Shown here: positions 1 through 9,282 of the stretch, one piece after another
Position numbering within the stretch: the stretch's first letter is position 1
Layout of the letters: each line of letters begins with the position of its first letter
NCBI RefSeq assembly: GCF_002845275.2
Contig: NZ_CP088149.1
Coordinates: 1,670,501-1,734,500, forward strand
Reading direction: 5' to 3'
Length of the DNA: 64,000 nucleotides
DNA from: Pseudomonas sp. S06B 330
GTDB taxonomy: Bacteria; Pseudomonadota; Gammaproteobacteria; Pseudomonadales; Pseudomonadaceae
Translations under genes and position numbers: made by a program
Notes under the pieces: model-generated
What the model was told of the DNA's origin: nothing
Databases searched by the model: none
What the model saw: the letters and a program-made list of their open reading frames with translations, nothing else

Positions 1-146
1 GATTGCACTTGATGCGCGCTTTCCCCGGTGCACCAGAGGTCCAGGCTCGAGGCGTGCGAGCCGAACAAACGCCCCAGTCCCGCACCTAGCAGACTCACGA
101 CGACGAAGGCCAGAGACCAGCTTACGAGTGCGGTGCGCCTAGTCAT
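1..146 (-). CDS. Small membrane protein downstream of CadC-like regulator (partial, FidL-like?)
   Basis: This partial gene runs off the left edge of the window; 48 residues are visible. It opens with MTRR, followed by one hydrophobic segment at about residues 8-27, so it is probably a single-pass inner-membrane protein with its C-terminal part in the periplasm. Its ATG (144-146) lies 5' of the stop codon of the upstream regulator (139-141), so the two overlap by 8 nt and are probably translationally coupled. Small membrane proteins of the FidL-like family are known to sit next to CadC/ToxR-like regulators, and this arrangement fits. The family assignment is inference, because too little sequence is visible. 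Confidence 0.5.
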   Translation of the reverse strand, partial: MTRRTALVSWSLAFVVVSLLGAGLGRLFGSHASSLDLWCTGESAHQVQ

Positions 147-1053
147 GTTGCTGTACACCAATGCAGCGGCTGCTCGCCGATTCTAAGGCACCATCGCAGA
201 GAATCTGATCTGCTCCACGGCGCGAAGGTAACAAGTACAGGTGTATGTTTTGCGCTGATAGACCTAGAAACCCCGCCAGTTTTCGACTCTTCTGGACCAT
301 CAACTGCAGGTGTGCCGCCACTGGTGGGTGAATGTCTTGAATTGGCAAGTGGACCTGCACCTCATCGATCGTTACGGAGGCGGCGAACGCTGGGGGCTCG
401 ACCTCAAGCGATGGGGTCGGCCAGATACTTGCGAGTACAAATGCACAGGCTCCACATAAGGGTAAGGCGAGCCACAAGAGCCAACGCCTTGGGGCTGTAA
501 TAGGGTGTGTTGGCGGCGGCCCTGAAGCGGGTGCTGCTGTCGTGGGGATTGCCGTGATCGCTGCCGATTCGGCAAGGTCTGTTTCTGTTTCTGTTTCTGT
601 TTCTGTTTCTGTTTCTGTTTCTGCGATGAGCGATGCATCAGGCACATCGGGAGCGGGAGCTTCACTGCCAGTGACGGTCGACAACGGGCTCGGCACCCTG
701 TTCAGAGGCGCAGTCAACGGTTCGACTTTCACCCCTTCGGCGAGCTTGTAGCCTAGGCGTGGCAAGGTCTGGATGTATGTCCGACCAGGCTTGAGTTTTT
801 CCAGTGCCATGCGCAACTGGCGGACAATCTGGACTAGGCTGTTGTCGGTCACTTCCAGCCCGTATTGCCCCCACGTAGCGGCTATCAGTTCGCGCTTGCC
901 CACCACGGCCCCCTCCGACCTTAGCAGCATGGCCAGGCAACGGCTGGCGATTGCCCCCAAGCGCACAGGCTCCTCATTGGCGGCGCCGAGACGAAACAAC
1001 AGGAAGTTGTTTTCGTCAAACACCAGCTCGTCATCAATCAGCAGTTGGCCCAT
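139..1053 (-). CDS. ToxR/CadC-like membrane-anchored winged-helix transcriptional regulator
   Basis: Residues 5-105 form an OmpR/PhoB-type winged-helix DNA-binding domain, with the typical ending PRLGYKL near 98-104. A long Pro/Ala/Thr linker follows and contains seven consecutive Glu-Thr pairs (145-158). A transmembrane segment at about 191-211 leads to a periplasmic region of roughly 90 residues with two cysteines near the C-terminus. This is the ToxR/CadC layout: cytoplasmic DNA binding, one membrane pass and a periplasmic sensor. The start is uncertain. A GTG at 1083 would add ten residues, and neither start has a clear Shine-Dalgarno; I chose the ATG at 1053 because the family domain begins immediately after it. 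It probably controls its own locus together with the overlapping downstream membrane protein. The signal sensed is unknown. Confidence 0.8.
   Translation of the reverse strand: MGQLLIDDELVFDENNFLLFRLGAANEEPVRLGAIASRCLAMLLRSEGAVVGKRELIAATWGQYGLEVTDNSLVQIVRQLRMALEKLKPGRTYIQTLPRLGYKLAEGVKVEPLTAPLNRVPSPLSTVTGSEAPAPDVPDASLIAETETETETETETETDLAESAAITAIPTTAAPASGPPPTHPITAPRRWLLWLALPLCGACAFVLASIWPTPSLEVEPPAFAASVTIDEVQVHLPIQDIHPPVAAHLQLMVQKSRKLAGFLGLSAQNIHLYLLPSRRGADQILCDGALESASSRCIGVQQHD
578..623. repeat. Hexanucleotide microsatellite GTTTCT x7
   Basis: Seven perfect copies of GTTTCT (581-622), plus partial units on both sides, lie inside the CadC-like regulator. On the coding strand each unit is GAA-ACA, giving the (Glu-Thr)7 tract in the linker. 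Because the unit is six bases, slippage changes linker length without a frameshift. Confidence 0.95.
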
Positions 1054-1187
1054 AGCGAGCGCCCGCGCGTGGTAAGAAGGCACGTGAGGTCATGCCGTCA
1101 ACCTATAGAGTTAAGCGCTCAATCCTTGCATTGGCTAGCATCGTCGCAAAATGAGGTGTAACCCTTGCGCACCAGGTTGAAAACACC

Positions 1188-3344
1188 TCAGAAACTCACA
1201 GACGCCGACACCCGCGCCGTCCTCGGCGCCCCCTGAAACAGATAACCATCTCCCAGGTACTCGCCGGCATCGCGCCAGTAGCGTTTGTCGAAGACGTTGT
1301 CGACCATCAACCGCAGCACGGTGTCGTAGCCGCCGATTCTCGTGCTGTAACGGCTGCCCAGGTCGAACACCGCATAACTGCCCACCTCCACCGTGCCCGC
1401 CTGATTGGCATATTTGCTGGCGCTGTAGCGTGCGCCACCAAGCAGCGCCAGGCCGGGAATCGGCAGGCTGTAGTCCGCCTGCACGGCGGCGCGAAAATTC
1501 GGCACATTGATCGCCTGGTGGTCTTCATAGTCGGCTGTACCGCTGTTCTTCACCCGGGCGCGAATGGCGGCAGCGCTGGCATTGATCTGCAGACGCTCGC
1601 TCAGCCAGCCGCTGGCGCCCAGCTCAAGGCCGATATTCTTCTGCTGGCCTTGCTGCACATAAGTGAAATTGCCCACGCCGTCCGGCCGGGAGTACTGATA
1701 GGCCTGACGCAGCTGGAACAGGGCTGCGCTCAGGCTTAAGCGCTGCCAGTCGCGCTTGATGCCGAGTTCCAGCTGGTGTGACAGGGTGGGGGCGAGGATT
1801 TCGGCAGTGTTGCTGGCGAACCAAGGCGCGGTGCCACCGGACGAGATGCCTTTGCTGTAGCTGGTGTACACGGAGATATCCGGGCGCGGCTTGTAGATCA
1901 GCGCGGCGTTGGGCAGCAACTGATAGTCACGGGTATGGCGTCCCGGATCGCCCTGTTCATTAAAGGTCTTCTCGTCCAGGCGTACCAGGCGTGCACCGAG
2001 CACGGTCTGCCATTGCTCATTGAAGCTGATCCGGTCGTTGGCAAACAGCCCGTACTGACGGCTGTCCAGGCGGCGGGTGCTGTCGCCAACGGTTTTGTCA
2101 GACGGCGGCAATACCGGTGTCGGTTGGTAGATGTTGCCGCTGCCGATCATTTCGTTGAAGTAGGGACGCTGATCCAGCGTACGACGCTGGGCGCTGGCGC
2201 CAACCGTCAGGTCGTGGCCCAGGCCCATGGCCTCGAAACGTCCATTGAGCGCCGCCTGTGCTTCATCGGTGCGGCGGGTGTCGTCGGGGCTGCGGTAGTC
2301 ATAGATGTCGTAGTCGCCTTCCGGGCTGAAGTGGTTCGGCACGCTGGAAGTGGCGCAGCTCGGGGCGCCATAGCAGCCCCAGGCGAATGAGCTGTAGTCA
2401 TCGATCATCACCTTGCTGCGCGAGGCGCTGAGCGAACCGGTCCAGTTGTCGCTAAAGCGATAGTCGAAGCGCCCGCCCAGGTTCAGCGAGTCGATGGTCA
2501 CAGGCTTGGCCCATTGCTGGTAGGCCAGGCGGTCGTGTGGGTCGATATCGTGGGGCAGGCTGCTGCCGCCGAGCAGTTGATAACCTGGCACCGAGCGCTG
2601 TTCGCGTTGCTGGTATTCGGCATCCAGTTGCAGCACGGCATCCGGGTTGATCTGCCAATCAAAGGCCAGGCTGGCGAAGTCGCGTTTGCCGTCGGCGTGA
2701 TCAACGTAGGAGCGGATGTCTTCATGGGCCAGGTTGGCGCGCACGCCGAACTGGCGCTCACTGCCGAACCAGCCACCGAGGTCGGTGGCGATGTAGCGCT
2801 CACCTTGCTCGTTGCTCGATAGCGTCACCGAGCGCACATCTTCCGGACGTTTGGTCACGTAGTTGATCAAGCCGCCAGGTTCGGCAACGCCACTCTGCAA
2901 GCCGGACAAGCCCTTGAGCAATTCGACCTGTTGTTTGTTCTCCAGTGCCACGTTCTGTTCGCCAGCAATGGTCTGGCCATTGATCTTGTAGCTGCTGGCG
3001 GCGTTGAGCTCGAAGCCACGCACGTTAACGTTTTCGTAGTAACCAATCGGCGCGTAGCTTTCGCCCACTGACGCGTCGCTTTGCAGCACTTCGCTGAGTG
3101 TGCGCACCTGGCGGTCAGCCAATAACTGCTTACTGAACACCGCTATCGATGCGGGGGTATCGAGCAGCGGCGCCGGGGCAAAACCTGCCACCGATGCGTG
3201 CTCTACCTGATAACCCTCGCTGTAGACCTCGGAGACTTGTACCGGGGCCAGGGTAATGCTGTCCTGGGCCAGGCTGTGGCTGGCAGGCAACGCCAGGCTC
3301 AAGCCAAGCAGGCTCAAGGGCAGGCGAGGGTGGGGCAGGGTCAT
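1188..3344 (-). CDS. TonB-dependent siderophore receptor
   Basis: A 718-residue outer-membrane receptor. A signal peptide with likely cleavage after Ala26 (SLA/QD) is followed by a TonB-box-like SITLAPVQV at 29-37. The plug domain (about 55-165) carries the family signature NVRGFELN and an LLKGLSGLQSG-like segment, and the 22-strand barrel ends in the expected terminal Phe (ASVSF). The mature N-terminus goes almost directly into the plug, so there is no FecA-type signalling domain and no cognate anti-sigma factor is expected. It would import a ferric siderophore using TonB-ExbB-ExbD energy; the ligand cannot be told from sequence. I saw no obvious Fur box in the 113 bases upstream and no sigma or anti-sigma pair nearby. 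Confidence 0.92.
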   Translation of the reverse strand: MTLPHPRLPLSLLGLSLALPASHSLAQDSITLAPVQVSEVYSEGYQVEHASVAGFAPAPLLDTPASIAVFSKQLLADRQVRTLSEVLQSDASVGESYAPIGYYENVNVRGFELNAASSYKINGQTIAGEQNVALENKQQVELLKGLSGLQSGVAEPGGLINYVTKRPEDVRSVTLSSNEQGERYIATDLGGWFGSERQFGVRANLAHEDIRSYVDHADGKRDFASLAFDWQINPDAVLQLDAEYQQREQRSVPGYQLLGGSSLPHDIDPHDRLAYQQWAKPVTIDSLNLGGRFDYRFSDNWTGSLSASRSKVMIDDYSSFAWGCYGAPSCATSSVPNHFSPEGDYDIYDYRSPDDTRRTDEAQAALNGRFEAMGLGHDLTVGASAQRRTLDQRPYFNEMIGSGNIYQPTPVLPPSDKTVGDSTRRLDSRQYGLFANDRISFNEQWQTVLGARLVRLDEKTFNEQGDPGRHTRDYQLLPNAALIYKPRPDISVYTSYSKGISSGGTAPWFASNTAEILAPTLSHQLELGIKRDWQRLSLSAALFQLRQAYQYSRPDGVGNFTYVQQGQQKNIGLELGASGWLSERLQINASAAAIRARVKNSGTADYEDHQAINVPNFRAAVQADYSLPIPGLALLGGARYSASKYANQAGTVEVGSYAVFDLGSRYSTRIGGYDTVLRLMVDNVFDKRYWRDAGEYLGDGYLFQGAPRTARVSASVSF

Positions 3345-3457
3345 GCAGAAAGCTCCTTGAACACATGCAGCAGACGCGCGTGCCGACGTTGCGTCGGGCG
3401 GGCGCGCATCTTAGCAGGGTGCTTTCAAGCGATGGTACGAATCCAGCGGACGTCGAT

Positions 3458-3838
3458 TCAGCCATTGGCCGCCAGCGGTGCATGGCGGCGCCAGTGAGTG
3501 TTGAGCTTCGACCAGGTTTTGCTGTCGGTGATCGCCATGAGCTTGCGACCATCCTTGAAGGTGGCCAGAAAGGTCACCTCCTCTTCTTTGCCGCCGAGCC
3601 AGAAGCCGGCAAGCAAACCTACCGGGCCCGCTACCAGCGCACCAGCCATGCCCCAACCAAGGGCGCTGCCCAGGCTGCGACTGGACTCCTGGTTGGCGAC
3701 GATCAGTTCGCTGATGCCAGAAAGGGCAATTTTCTCCCCGGAAGAAGGGTTGCTGCAGCTCTTGAGTGTAAGCGATCCATTGCGATACTCGCCTTCACCT
3801 TGCAAGAAGTCGCCGGACTGAACCGTGAGCCTTGTCAT
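3458..3838 (-). CDS. Small glycine-rich membrane protein of unknown function
   Basis: A 126-residue protein that I do not recognise. The N-terminal half is polar and predicted beta-rich. A Gly/Ala-rich hydrophobic stretch at about residues 60-82 (motifs GWGMAGALVAG and GLLAGFWLGG) looks like a glycine-zipper membrane hairpin, and the C-terminal third (TFLATFKDGRKLMAI) is polar again. An in-frame ATG at 3850 would add four residues. I preferred 3838 because GGATAA sits just upstream, although neither start has a strong Shine-Dalgarno. It lies upstream of and co-directional with the TonB receptor, 113 bases away, and is transcribed divergently from aprA. No function is inferred. Confidence 0.65.
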   Translation of the reverse strand: MTRLTVQSGDFLQGEGEYRNGSLTLKSCSNPSSGEKIALSGISELIVANQESSRSLGSALGWGMAGALVAGPVGLLAGFWLGGKEEEVTFLATFKDGRKLMAITDSKTWSKLNTHWRRHAPLAANG

Positions 3839-3850
3839 TGTGTTATCCAT

Positions 3851-4263
3851 AAGAAGGGGGGAATAAATCCCTACTCAGCACCCGGCGCCGCGACAAGTCA
3901 ATCGTCAGTCGACGGAGGGTAAGCGTGTGAGTTGTCACAAAAAAGTAATTTCTTCAAGACTCAGATTTAAATGTGTAGTGCGGTGTGTCGCATTCACGCA
4001 ATAAAAGTTCGGTTTTCAAACTAAAGTTTGGTGGCTTAATTTCGTCCGCTGCGCGTGACCTGCGATATATCGCGTTTGCGCAAATGAATTAAGATTTTCT
4101 AAATAAGCAGGCGGGAAAAAGTGTGTTAAGAAAAAGCTGGACAGCGCATTTGTAAGTGTGTCAGTTTTTCCTCGCCTCATTTAAGGCGAGTGATAGGACG
4201 ATCTCGCCGCGGGAGCGTCCTGTCGGACAACAACTGCTTTTTTGTAAACAAGGAAGTGTCTGT
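3851..4263. promoter_or_regulatory. 413-base divergent intergenic region and structured aprA leader
   Basis: No credible gene is seen here. The region is AT-rich compared with its flanks and holds several perfect palindromes: CAAACTAAAGTTTG (4017-4030), GCGATATATCGC (4062-4073) and TTTGCGCAAA (4075-4084). CTTAAT (4035-4040) and ATTAAG (4088-4093) form a wider inverted pair. Closer to aprA are a 7-bp hairpin, CTCGCCT/AGGCGAG (4171-4177/4184-4190), and an AGGACG/CGTCCT pair (4195-4200/4216-4221). The layout suggests operator sites plus a structured 5' UTR controlling the protease operon. No specific regulator can be assigned. Confidence 0.6.
4248..4257 (+). promoter_or_regulatory. RsmA/CsrA-type binding site over the aprA ribosome binding site
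   Basis: ACAAGGAAGT fits the CsrA/RsmA consensus (A/U-CA-N-GGA-N-G-U/A) at every defined position. Its GGA is part of the AGGAAG Shine-Dalgarno seven bases before the aprA ATG. The Gac/Rsm cascade is known to control aprA post-transcriptionally in P. protegens. That it does so here is an inference from the match and its position. Confidence 0.7.
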
Positions 4264-5727
4264 ATGTCGAAAGTAAAAGAAAGCGCTATTGTTTCTGCCG
4301 GTTCTGTATTGCAACCCCTGGGTGCAAGTTCCGCTTTCGGTCTGATCAATAGTTTCGGCCATCAATATGATCGCGGCGGCAATGCGACCGTCAATGGCAA
4401 GCCTTCGTTCTCGGTCGATCAGGCTGCTACCCAGTTGCTGCGTGATGGCGCCGCCTGGAGAGACATGAACAAGGATGGCACCATCAGCCTCACCTATACC
4501 TTCCTGACCAAAGCCCCGTCCGATTTTTATGGCCAGGGTCTGGGTTCATTCAGCGCGTTCTCGGCGCAGCAGAAGGCGCAAGCGCAGCTGTCCATGCAGT
4601 CCTGGGCAGACGTGGCCAAGGTGACGTTCAGGGAGTCAGCCTCAGGCGGCGACGGTCACATGACCTTCGGCAACTATAGCGATGGCAGCACGGGCGGGGC
4701 GGCATTCGCTTACCTGCCGTTTTATGGCCCGGGTTCGAACATGGGTGAGTCCTGGTACCTGATCAATAGTCAGTACCAGGCCAACATCAACCCACAAAAC
4801 GGTAACTATGGCCGCCAGACCCTGACCCACGAAATCGGTCATGTGCTGGGCCTGTCTCACCCTGGCGACTACAACGCCGGTGAAGGCTATCCCAGCTATG
4901 CCGACGCCTCGTACGGTCAGGACACCCGGGGCTACAGCGTCATGAGTTACTGGAGCGAAAGCAACACCGGCCAGAACTTTACCAAAGGCGGTGTACAGGT
5001 CTACGCGTCGGCACCGTTGATGGATGACATCGCGGCGATCCAGAAGCTCTACGGGGCCAACTACGCCGCCCGCTCCACCGATACCGTGTACGGCTTCAAC
5101 TCCAGCGCCGATCGTGATTTCTATTCGGCCACTTCGTCTTCATCGAAAGTCGTGTTTTCGGTATGGGACGGCGGCGGCAACGATACCCTGGATTTCTCCG
5201 GGTTTACCCAGAACCAGAAAATCAACCTCAATGAGGCCTCGTTCTCGGATATTGGCGGCATGATTGGCAATATTTCCATTGCCAAGGGTGTCACCGTGGA
5301 GAATGCTTTTGGCGGTTCGGGTAACGACCTGCTGATCGGCAATGCCGTGGCCAATGAGCTCAAAGGGGGCGCCGGCAACGACATCATTTATGGCGCTGGT
5401 GGCGGCGATAAACTCTGGGGCGGAACTGGTTCCGATACCTTCGTGTTTGCTGCCAGCAGCGACTCTACCCCGAGTGCAGCTGATCGGATCATGGATTTTG
5501 TCAGTGGTCAGGACAAGATCGATCTGTCGGCTATTGCCAGCTTTGCCACCGACAAGTTGCCGCTGCAGTTCGTCGATGCCTTTAGCGGGCAGGCTGGCGA
5601 GGCGGTACTGAGCTTCGATCAGGCGAGCAATCTGGGTAGTTTGGCCATCGACTTCAACGGCAACAGTCTGTCTGATTTCCTGGTGACTACCGTAGGTCAA
5701 GCTGTCGCTACGGATATCGTGGTCTGA
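4264..5727 (+). CDS. aprA: Alkaline metalloprotease AprA (serralysin family)
   Basis: A 487-residue secreted zinc endoprotease. The zinc site [11 protein letters not shown] (residues 189-199) matches HExxHxxGxxH, and the Met-turn SVMSY (225-229) supplies the conserved Met227 and Tyr229. RTX calcium-binding repeats ([28 protein letters not shown]) span about 350-394, followed by the serralysin C-terminal domain. The last residues, DIVV, are an acidic residue plus hydrophobic tail, the classic ABC-exporter signal, and there is no N-terminal signal peptide. I chose the ATG at 4264 because AGGAAG lies 7 bases upstream; an open frame back to 4156 adds 36 unrelated residues. The gene is followed by its inhibitor and its exporter. 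Overall length fits the family. Confidence 0.98.
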   Translation: MSKVKESAIVSAGSVLQPLGASSAFGLINSFGHQYDRGGNATVNGKPSFSVDQAATQLLRDGAAWRDMNKDGTISLTYTFLTKAPSDFYGQGLGSFSAFSAQQKAQAQLSMQSWADVAKVTFRESASGGDGHMTFGNYSDGSTGGAAFAYLPFYGPGSNMGESWYLINSQYQANINPQNGNYGRQTLTHEIGHVLGLSHPGDYNAGEGYPSYADASYGQDTRGYSVMSYWSESNTGQNFTKGGVQVYASAPLMDDIAAIQKLYGANYAARSTDTVYGFNSSADRDFYSATSSSSKVVFSVWDGGGNDTLDFSGFTQNQKINLNEASFSDIGGMIGNISIAKGVTVENAFGGSGNDLLIGNAVANELKGGAGNDIIYGAGGGDKLWGGTGSDTFVFAASSDSTPSAADRIMDFVSGQDKIDLSAIASFATDKLPLQFVDAFSGQAGEAVLSFDQASNLGSLAIDFNGNSLSDFLVTTVGQAVATDIVV

Positions 5728-5788
5728 TTACAGTTTGGGGGGCGGTGCGCAAGCGCCGCCTTTTGCCCACCGGGAACACGGATCGAAG

Positions 5789-6166
5789 ATGGCTTTCAAG
5801 CGAATGATCGCGCTCGGCGCGATTCCCCTGATGTTGATTACAGAGGTTGGTATGGCCGGCAGTCTGCTGTTGCCCAATCCCGCGCAGTTGGCCGGTGACT
5901 GGGAGCTTTACCCCGAAAACGAACAGGCGGCGGCATGTCAGTTGCAGCTGCATGCGCCCGAAACGTGGTTGGGCGGAGACCTTCAGTGCTTGCAGCACTT
6001 AATTGGTCAGTCCGTCAGCCGGTGGTTGGTAACGCCGGACACGTTGGCGCTGATCGGCGCTGATGGCAGTGCTGTTGTGCACTTTAATCGTTACAAGCAC
6101 GAAAGCTATAAATGGATAACACCCGCCGGAAAGACATTGCTGTTGGAGCGTAAGAGCAAAGACTAA
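5789..6166 (+). CDS. aprI: Alkaline protease inhibitor (AprI/Inh)
   Basis: A 125-residue periplasmic protein. The hydrophobic N-terminus looks like a signal peptide cleaved near GMA/GS (residues 22-24). The mature protein begins with SLLLPNPAQLAGDWEL, which fits the Inh family, whose N-terminal strand inserts into the active-site cleft of serralysins. Two cysteines, in the AAACQLQL and DLQCLQH contexts, match the family disulfide of the small beta-barrel. It lies 61 bases after aprA and 46 before aprD, as expected for a safeguard against protease activated in the periplasm. An upstream extension of the reading frame to 5735 is unlikely because the signal peptide starts at 5789. Confidence 0.93.
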   Translation: MAFKRMIALGAIPLMLITEVGMAGSLLLPNPAQLAGDWELYPENEQAAACQLQLHAPETWLGGDLQCLQHLIGQSVSRWLVTPDTLALIGADGSAVVHFNRYKHESYKWITPAGKTLLLERKSKD

Positions 6167-6212
6167 CTGCGTGTAAGCAAGTGCCGATTTTTCAGGGATA
6201 GAAAGGCGGACA

Positions 6213-7961
6213 ATGAACAAGTCGACTACTAAGGCCAATGCCCCGTTATGGGCGGCATTGGCCCGCTACAAGTCGATATTGATCAGTGTTGGTTGTTTTA
6301 CTGCATTGATCAATATCCTGATGCTGGTGCCCTCGATTTATATGCTGCAAGTCTATGATCGGGTGTTGTCGTCACACAACGAAACCACCTTGTGGATGTT
6401 GACCTTAATGGTCGTCGGTTTTTTTGTATTTATCGGCGTGCTGGAGGTGATCCGCAGTTTTATTGTTATTCGCGTGGGGCACCAATTGGAGCAGGGGTTC
6501 AACCTCTCGGTTTATCGCGCTGCCTTCGAACGCAACTTGCGTCAAGGCGATGGTCAGGCTGCGCAATCACTGAATGATTTGACCCAGTTGCGTCAATTTG
6601 TCACCGGCCCGGCATTATTCGCGTTCTTCGATGCCCCCTGGTTTCCCATCTACCTGGCGGTGATGTTTCTCTTCAACGTCTGGCTTGGGGTCATGGCGTG
6701 CGTGGGGGCATTGCTGCTGATCGCGCTGGCGGTGCTGAACGAGCGGCTTACCCATAAACCACTGGTGCAAGCCAGTGGCTTTCAACAGCAGTCCACCCAC
6801 CTGGCCGATAGCCAGTTGCACAATGCCGAAAGCATCCAGGCCATGGGCATGCTTGGCACCTTGCGCAAGCGCTGGTTCAGCTTGCATGCGCGCTTTCTCA
6901 CGCTGCAGAACCAGGCCAGTGATACGTCGGCTGTGATCACCGCGATCAGCAAGTCCTTGCGCCTGTGCTTGCAATCATTGGTGTTGGGGCTGGGAGCGTT
7001 GTTGGTGATCGAAGGGCAGATGACCCCGGGAATGATGATCGCCGGCTCCATCCTCATGGGTCGGGTGTTGAGTCCCATCGACCAACTGATCGCAGTGTGG
7101 AAGCAATGGAGCGGGGCGCATTTGGCCTACCAGCGCCTTGATGGCTTGCTGCGCGCGTTCCCCGAGCCACCGGCACCCATGGCACTGCCGGCCCCGACCG
7201 GGCGCCTAAGCTTCGAGCAGGTCAGCGCCGGGCCCCCCAGTAAGCGCCTGGCGATCTTGCAGCAGATCAGTTTCAACGTGCAGGCAGGTGAAGTGTTAGG
7301 TGTGTTGGGGGCGTCCGGTTCCGGCAAGTCGACCCTGGCCAAGGTGTTGGTAGGTGTCTGGCCGACCCTGGCCGGAACCGTCCGGCTGGATGGCGCCGAC
7401 CTCCACCGCTGGGACCGCGAGGCCCTTGGCCCGTCTATTGGTTACTTGCCGCAGAACATCGAACTGTTGCGCGGCAGTATTGCCGAGAACATCGCCCGGT
7501 TCGCCGAGCTTGATGGCCACAAAGTGGTCGAGGCCGCGCGTCAGGCCGGGGTGCATGAATTGATCCTGCGTTTGCCCCAAGGTTATGACACCCGGCTTGG
7601 TGAAGGCGGCAGTGATCTCTCCGGTGGACAGAAGCAGCGTATTGCCCTGGCGCGCGCCTTGTACGCAGAGCCTAGGCTGATCGTTCTGGATGAACCGAAT
7701 TCCAACCTCGACACCCAGGGCGAAGCTGCCCTGGCGACGGCCATTGCCCAGATGAAAGCCCAGGGGCGCACCGTGGTGCTGGTCACGCACCGTTCGGCTG
7801 CCCTGGCCCAGGCCGACAAATTGCTGGTACTCAATGAAGGACGGTTACAGGCGTTCGGTCCGGCTCAAGACGTGCTGCAAGCCTTGAGCCGAGCCCAGGA
7901 GCAGGCCGTGCGTCAGGTGCCTGCGGCCAATGCCGCGGCGGCTGCAGGAGGTGGCGTATGA
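6213..7961 (+). CDS. aprD: Type I secretion ABC transporter AprD
   Basis: A 582-residue inner-membrane exporter ATPase of the PrtD/AprD family. The N-terminal half is a six-helix ABC transporter membrane domain, whose first helices are visible at about 20-85. The C-terminal half is the nucleotide-binding domain: Walker [10 protein letters not shown] at about 366-374, a Q-loop in [10 protein letters not shown], the signature LSGGQKQR and Walker B LIVLDEP, ending in an H-loop VTHR. It has no N-terminal C39 peptidase-like domain, as is usual for protease exporters. It energises export of AprA through AprE and AprF. AAAGGCGG precedes the ATG, and its last four bases overlap the aprE start. Confidence 0.97.
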   Translation: MNKSTTKANAPLWAALARYKSILISVGCFTALINILMLVPSIYMLQVYDRVLSSHNETTLWMLTLMVVGFFVFIGVLEVIRSFIVIRVGHQLEQGFNLSVYRAAFERNLRQGDGQAAQSLNDLTQLRQFVTGPALFAFFDAPWFPIYLAVMFLFNVWLGVMACVGALLLIALAVLNERLTHKPLVQASGFQQQSTHLADSQLHNAESIQAMGMLGTLRKRWFSLHARFLTLQNQASDTSAVITAISKSLRLCLQSLVLGLGALLVIEGQMTPGMMIAGSILMGRVLSPIDQLIAVWKQWSGAHLAYQRLDGLLRAFPEPPAPMALPAPTGRLSFEQVSAGPPSKRLAILQQISFNVQAGEVLGVLGASGSGKSTLAKVLVGVWPTLAGTVRLDGADLHRWDREALGPSIGYLPQNIELLRGSIAENIARFAELDGHKVVEAARQAGVHELILRLPQGYDTRLGEGGSDLSGGQKQRIALARALYAEPRLIVLDEPNSNLDTQGEAALATAIAQMKAQGRTVVLVTHRSAALAQADKLLVLNEGRLQAFGPAQDVLQALSRAQEQAVRQVPAANAAAAAGGGV

Positions 7962-9271
7962 ACACGGTTGCCGTCGAAGCGGCCGCCAGCGGCCGTGATG
8001 CGCGCTTTTTTGTTCGACTGGGCTGGCTACTGACCCTGCTTGGCTTCGGTGGCTTTGTCGCCTGGGCAACCCTCGCGCCCTTGGATCAGGGGATTGCCGT
8101 ACAGGGCACGGTGGTGGTCTCGGGCAAGCGCAAGGCGGTGCAGTCCTTGGCGGGAGGCGTGGTCAGCCGGATCCTGGTCAGTGAGGGGCAGCAGGTCAAG
8201 CAGGGGCAACCGCTGTTTCGCCTTGATCAAACGCAGGTTCAGGCGCAGGTGCAGTCCCTGCAGGCTGAGTACCGGGTGGCCTGGGCCAGTCTGGCCCGTT
8301 GGCAGAGCGAGCGCGATAACCTGGCGCAGATCACCTTTCCTGCGCCACTCAGTGATGATCCTGACCCGCAGTTGAGCTTGGTGCTGGAAACCCAGCGGCA
8401 ACTGTTCAGCAGCCGCCGCGACGCTCAAGCCCGCGAGCAGTCCGGGCTGATGGCCGCCATTGAAGGGGCCGTGGCGCAATTGGCCGGCATGCGTCGAGCC
8501 AGGGGCGACCTGCAGGCCCAGGCCGACTCCTTGCGTGAGCAACTGGACAACCTCAGGCCACTGGCCAGCCAGGGCTACATTCCGCGCAATCGCTTGCTGG
8601 AGTATCAGCGCCAGCTGTCCCAGGTCCAGCGCGACCTGGCGCAGAACAGTGGCGACAGCGCAAGGCTGGAGCAAGATATTGTCGAGTCGCGCCTGAACTT
8701 GCAGCAGCGCCGCGAGGAGTACCAGAAAGAGGTGCGCAGCCAATTGGCCGAAGCTCAGCTCAAGAGTGTAACGCTGGAGCAGCAACTGACGTCCGCCGGG
8801 TTCGACCTGCAACACAGTGAAATCCTTGCGCCGGTCGATGGTATTGCCGTCAACCTCGGCGTACACACCGAAGGCGCAGTGCTGCGTGCCGGTGAAACGC
8901 TGCTTGAGGTGGTGCCTCAGGGCACCGCGCTGGAAGTCGAAGGGCGATTGCCGGTCAACCTTGTGGATAAGGTCGCGGTGCAGTTGCCTGTGGATATCCT
9001 CTTCACCGCGTTTAACCAGAGCAGTACCCCGCGGGTGGCGGGGGAGGTGGTGCTGATTTCTGCCGACCAACTGCTCGACGACAAAACGGGCCAGCCGTAC
9101 TACGTACTACGCAGCACTGTCAGCGAACAGGCCCTGGCGCGGCTTAATGGTCTGGTGATCAAGCCGGGCATGCCGGCCGAACTGTTTGTGCGCACAGGCG
9201 AACGTTCGCTGCTCAATTACCTGTTCAAACCCCTGCTCGACCGGGCAGGCACCGCCTTGACCGAACAATAG
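7958..9271 (+). CDS. aprE: Type I secretion membrane fusion protein AprE
   Basis: A 437-residue HlyD-family periplasmic adaptor. It has a short cytoplasmic N-terminus, one transmembrane helix at about 18-43, then a first lipoyl half-motif ([28 protein letters not shown]). A long alpha-helical coiled-coil hairpin, rich in Gln, Arg and Leu, spans about 95-280. The second lipoyl half ([18 protein letters not shown]) and the beta-barrel domain follow. It links AprD in the inner membrane to AprF in the outer membrane. Its ATG overlaps the aprD stop as ATGA, and a strong AGGAGGTGG precedes it within the aprD 3' end, so translation is coupled. Confidence 0.97.
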   Translation: MNTVAVEAAASGRDARFFVRLGWLLTLLGFGGFVAWATLAPLDQGIAVQGTVVVSGKRKAVQSLAGGVVSRILVSEGQQVKQGQPLFRLDQTQVQAQVQSLQAEYRVAWASLARWQSERDNLAQITFPAPLSDDPDPQLSLVLETQRQLFSSRRDAQAREQSGLMAAIEGAVAQLAGMRRARGDLQAQADSLREQLDNLRPLASQGYIPRNRLLEYQRQLSQVQRDLAQNSGDSARLEQDIVESRLNLQQRREEYQKEVRSQLAEAQLKSVTLEQQLTSAGFDLQHSEILAPVDGIAVNLGVHTEGAVLRAGETLLEVVPQGTALEVEGRLPVNLVDKVAVQLPVDILFTAFNQSSTPRVAGEVVLISADQLLDDKTGQPYYVLRSTVSEQALARLNGLVIKPGMPAELFVRTGERSLLNYLFKPLLDRAGTALTEQ

Positions 9272-9282
9272 GAAGCCCGTGA

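Noticed and set aside
3345..3457. Fur box in front of the TonB-dependent receptor
   Set aside because: I looked for a GATAAT-type 19-base inverted repeat and found none convincing.
8027..9070. 347-residue open frame antisense to aprE
   Set aside because: Shadow of the conserved adaptor gene; composition is that of an antisense frame.
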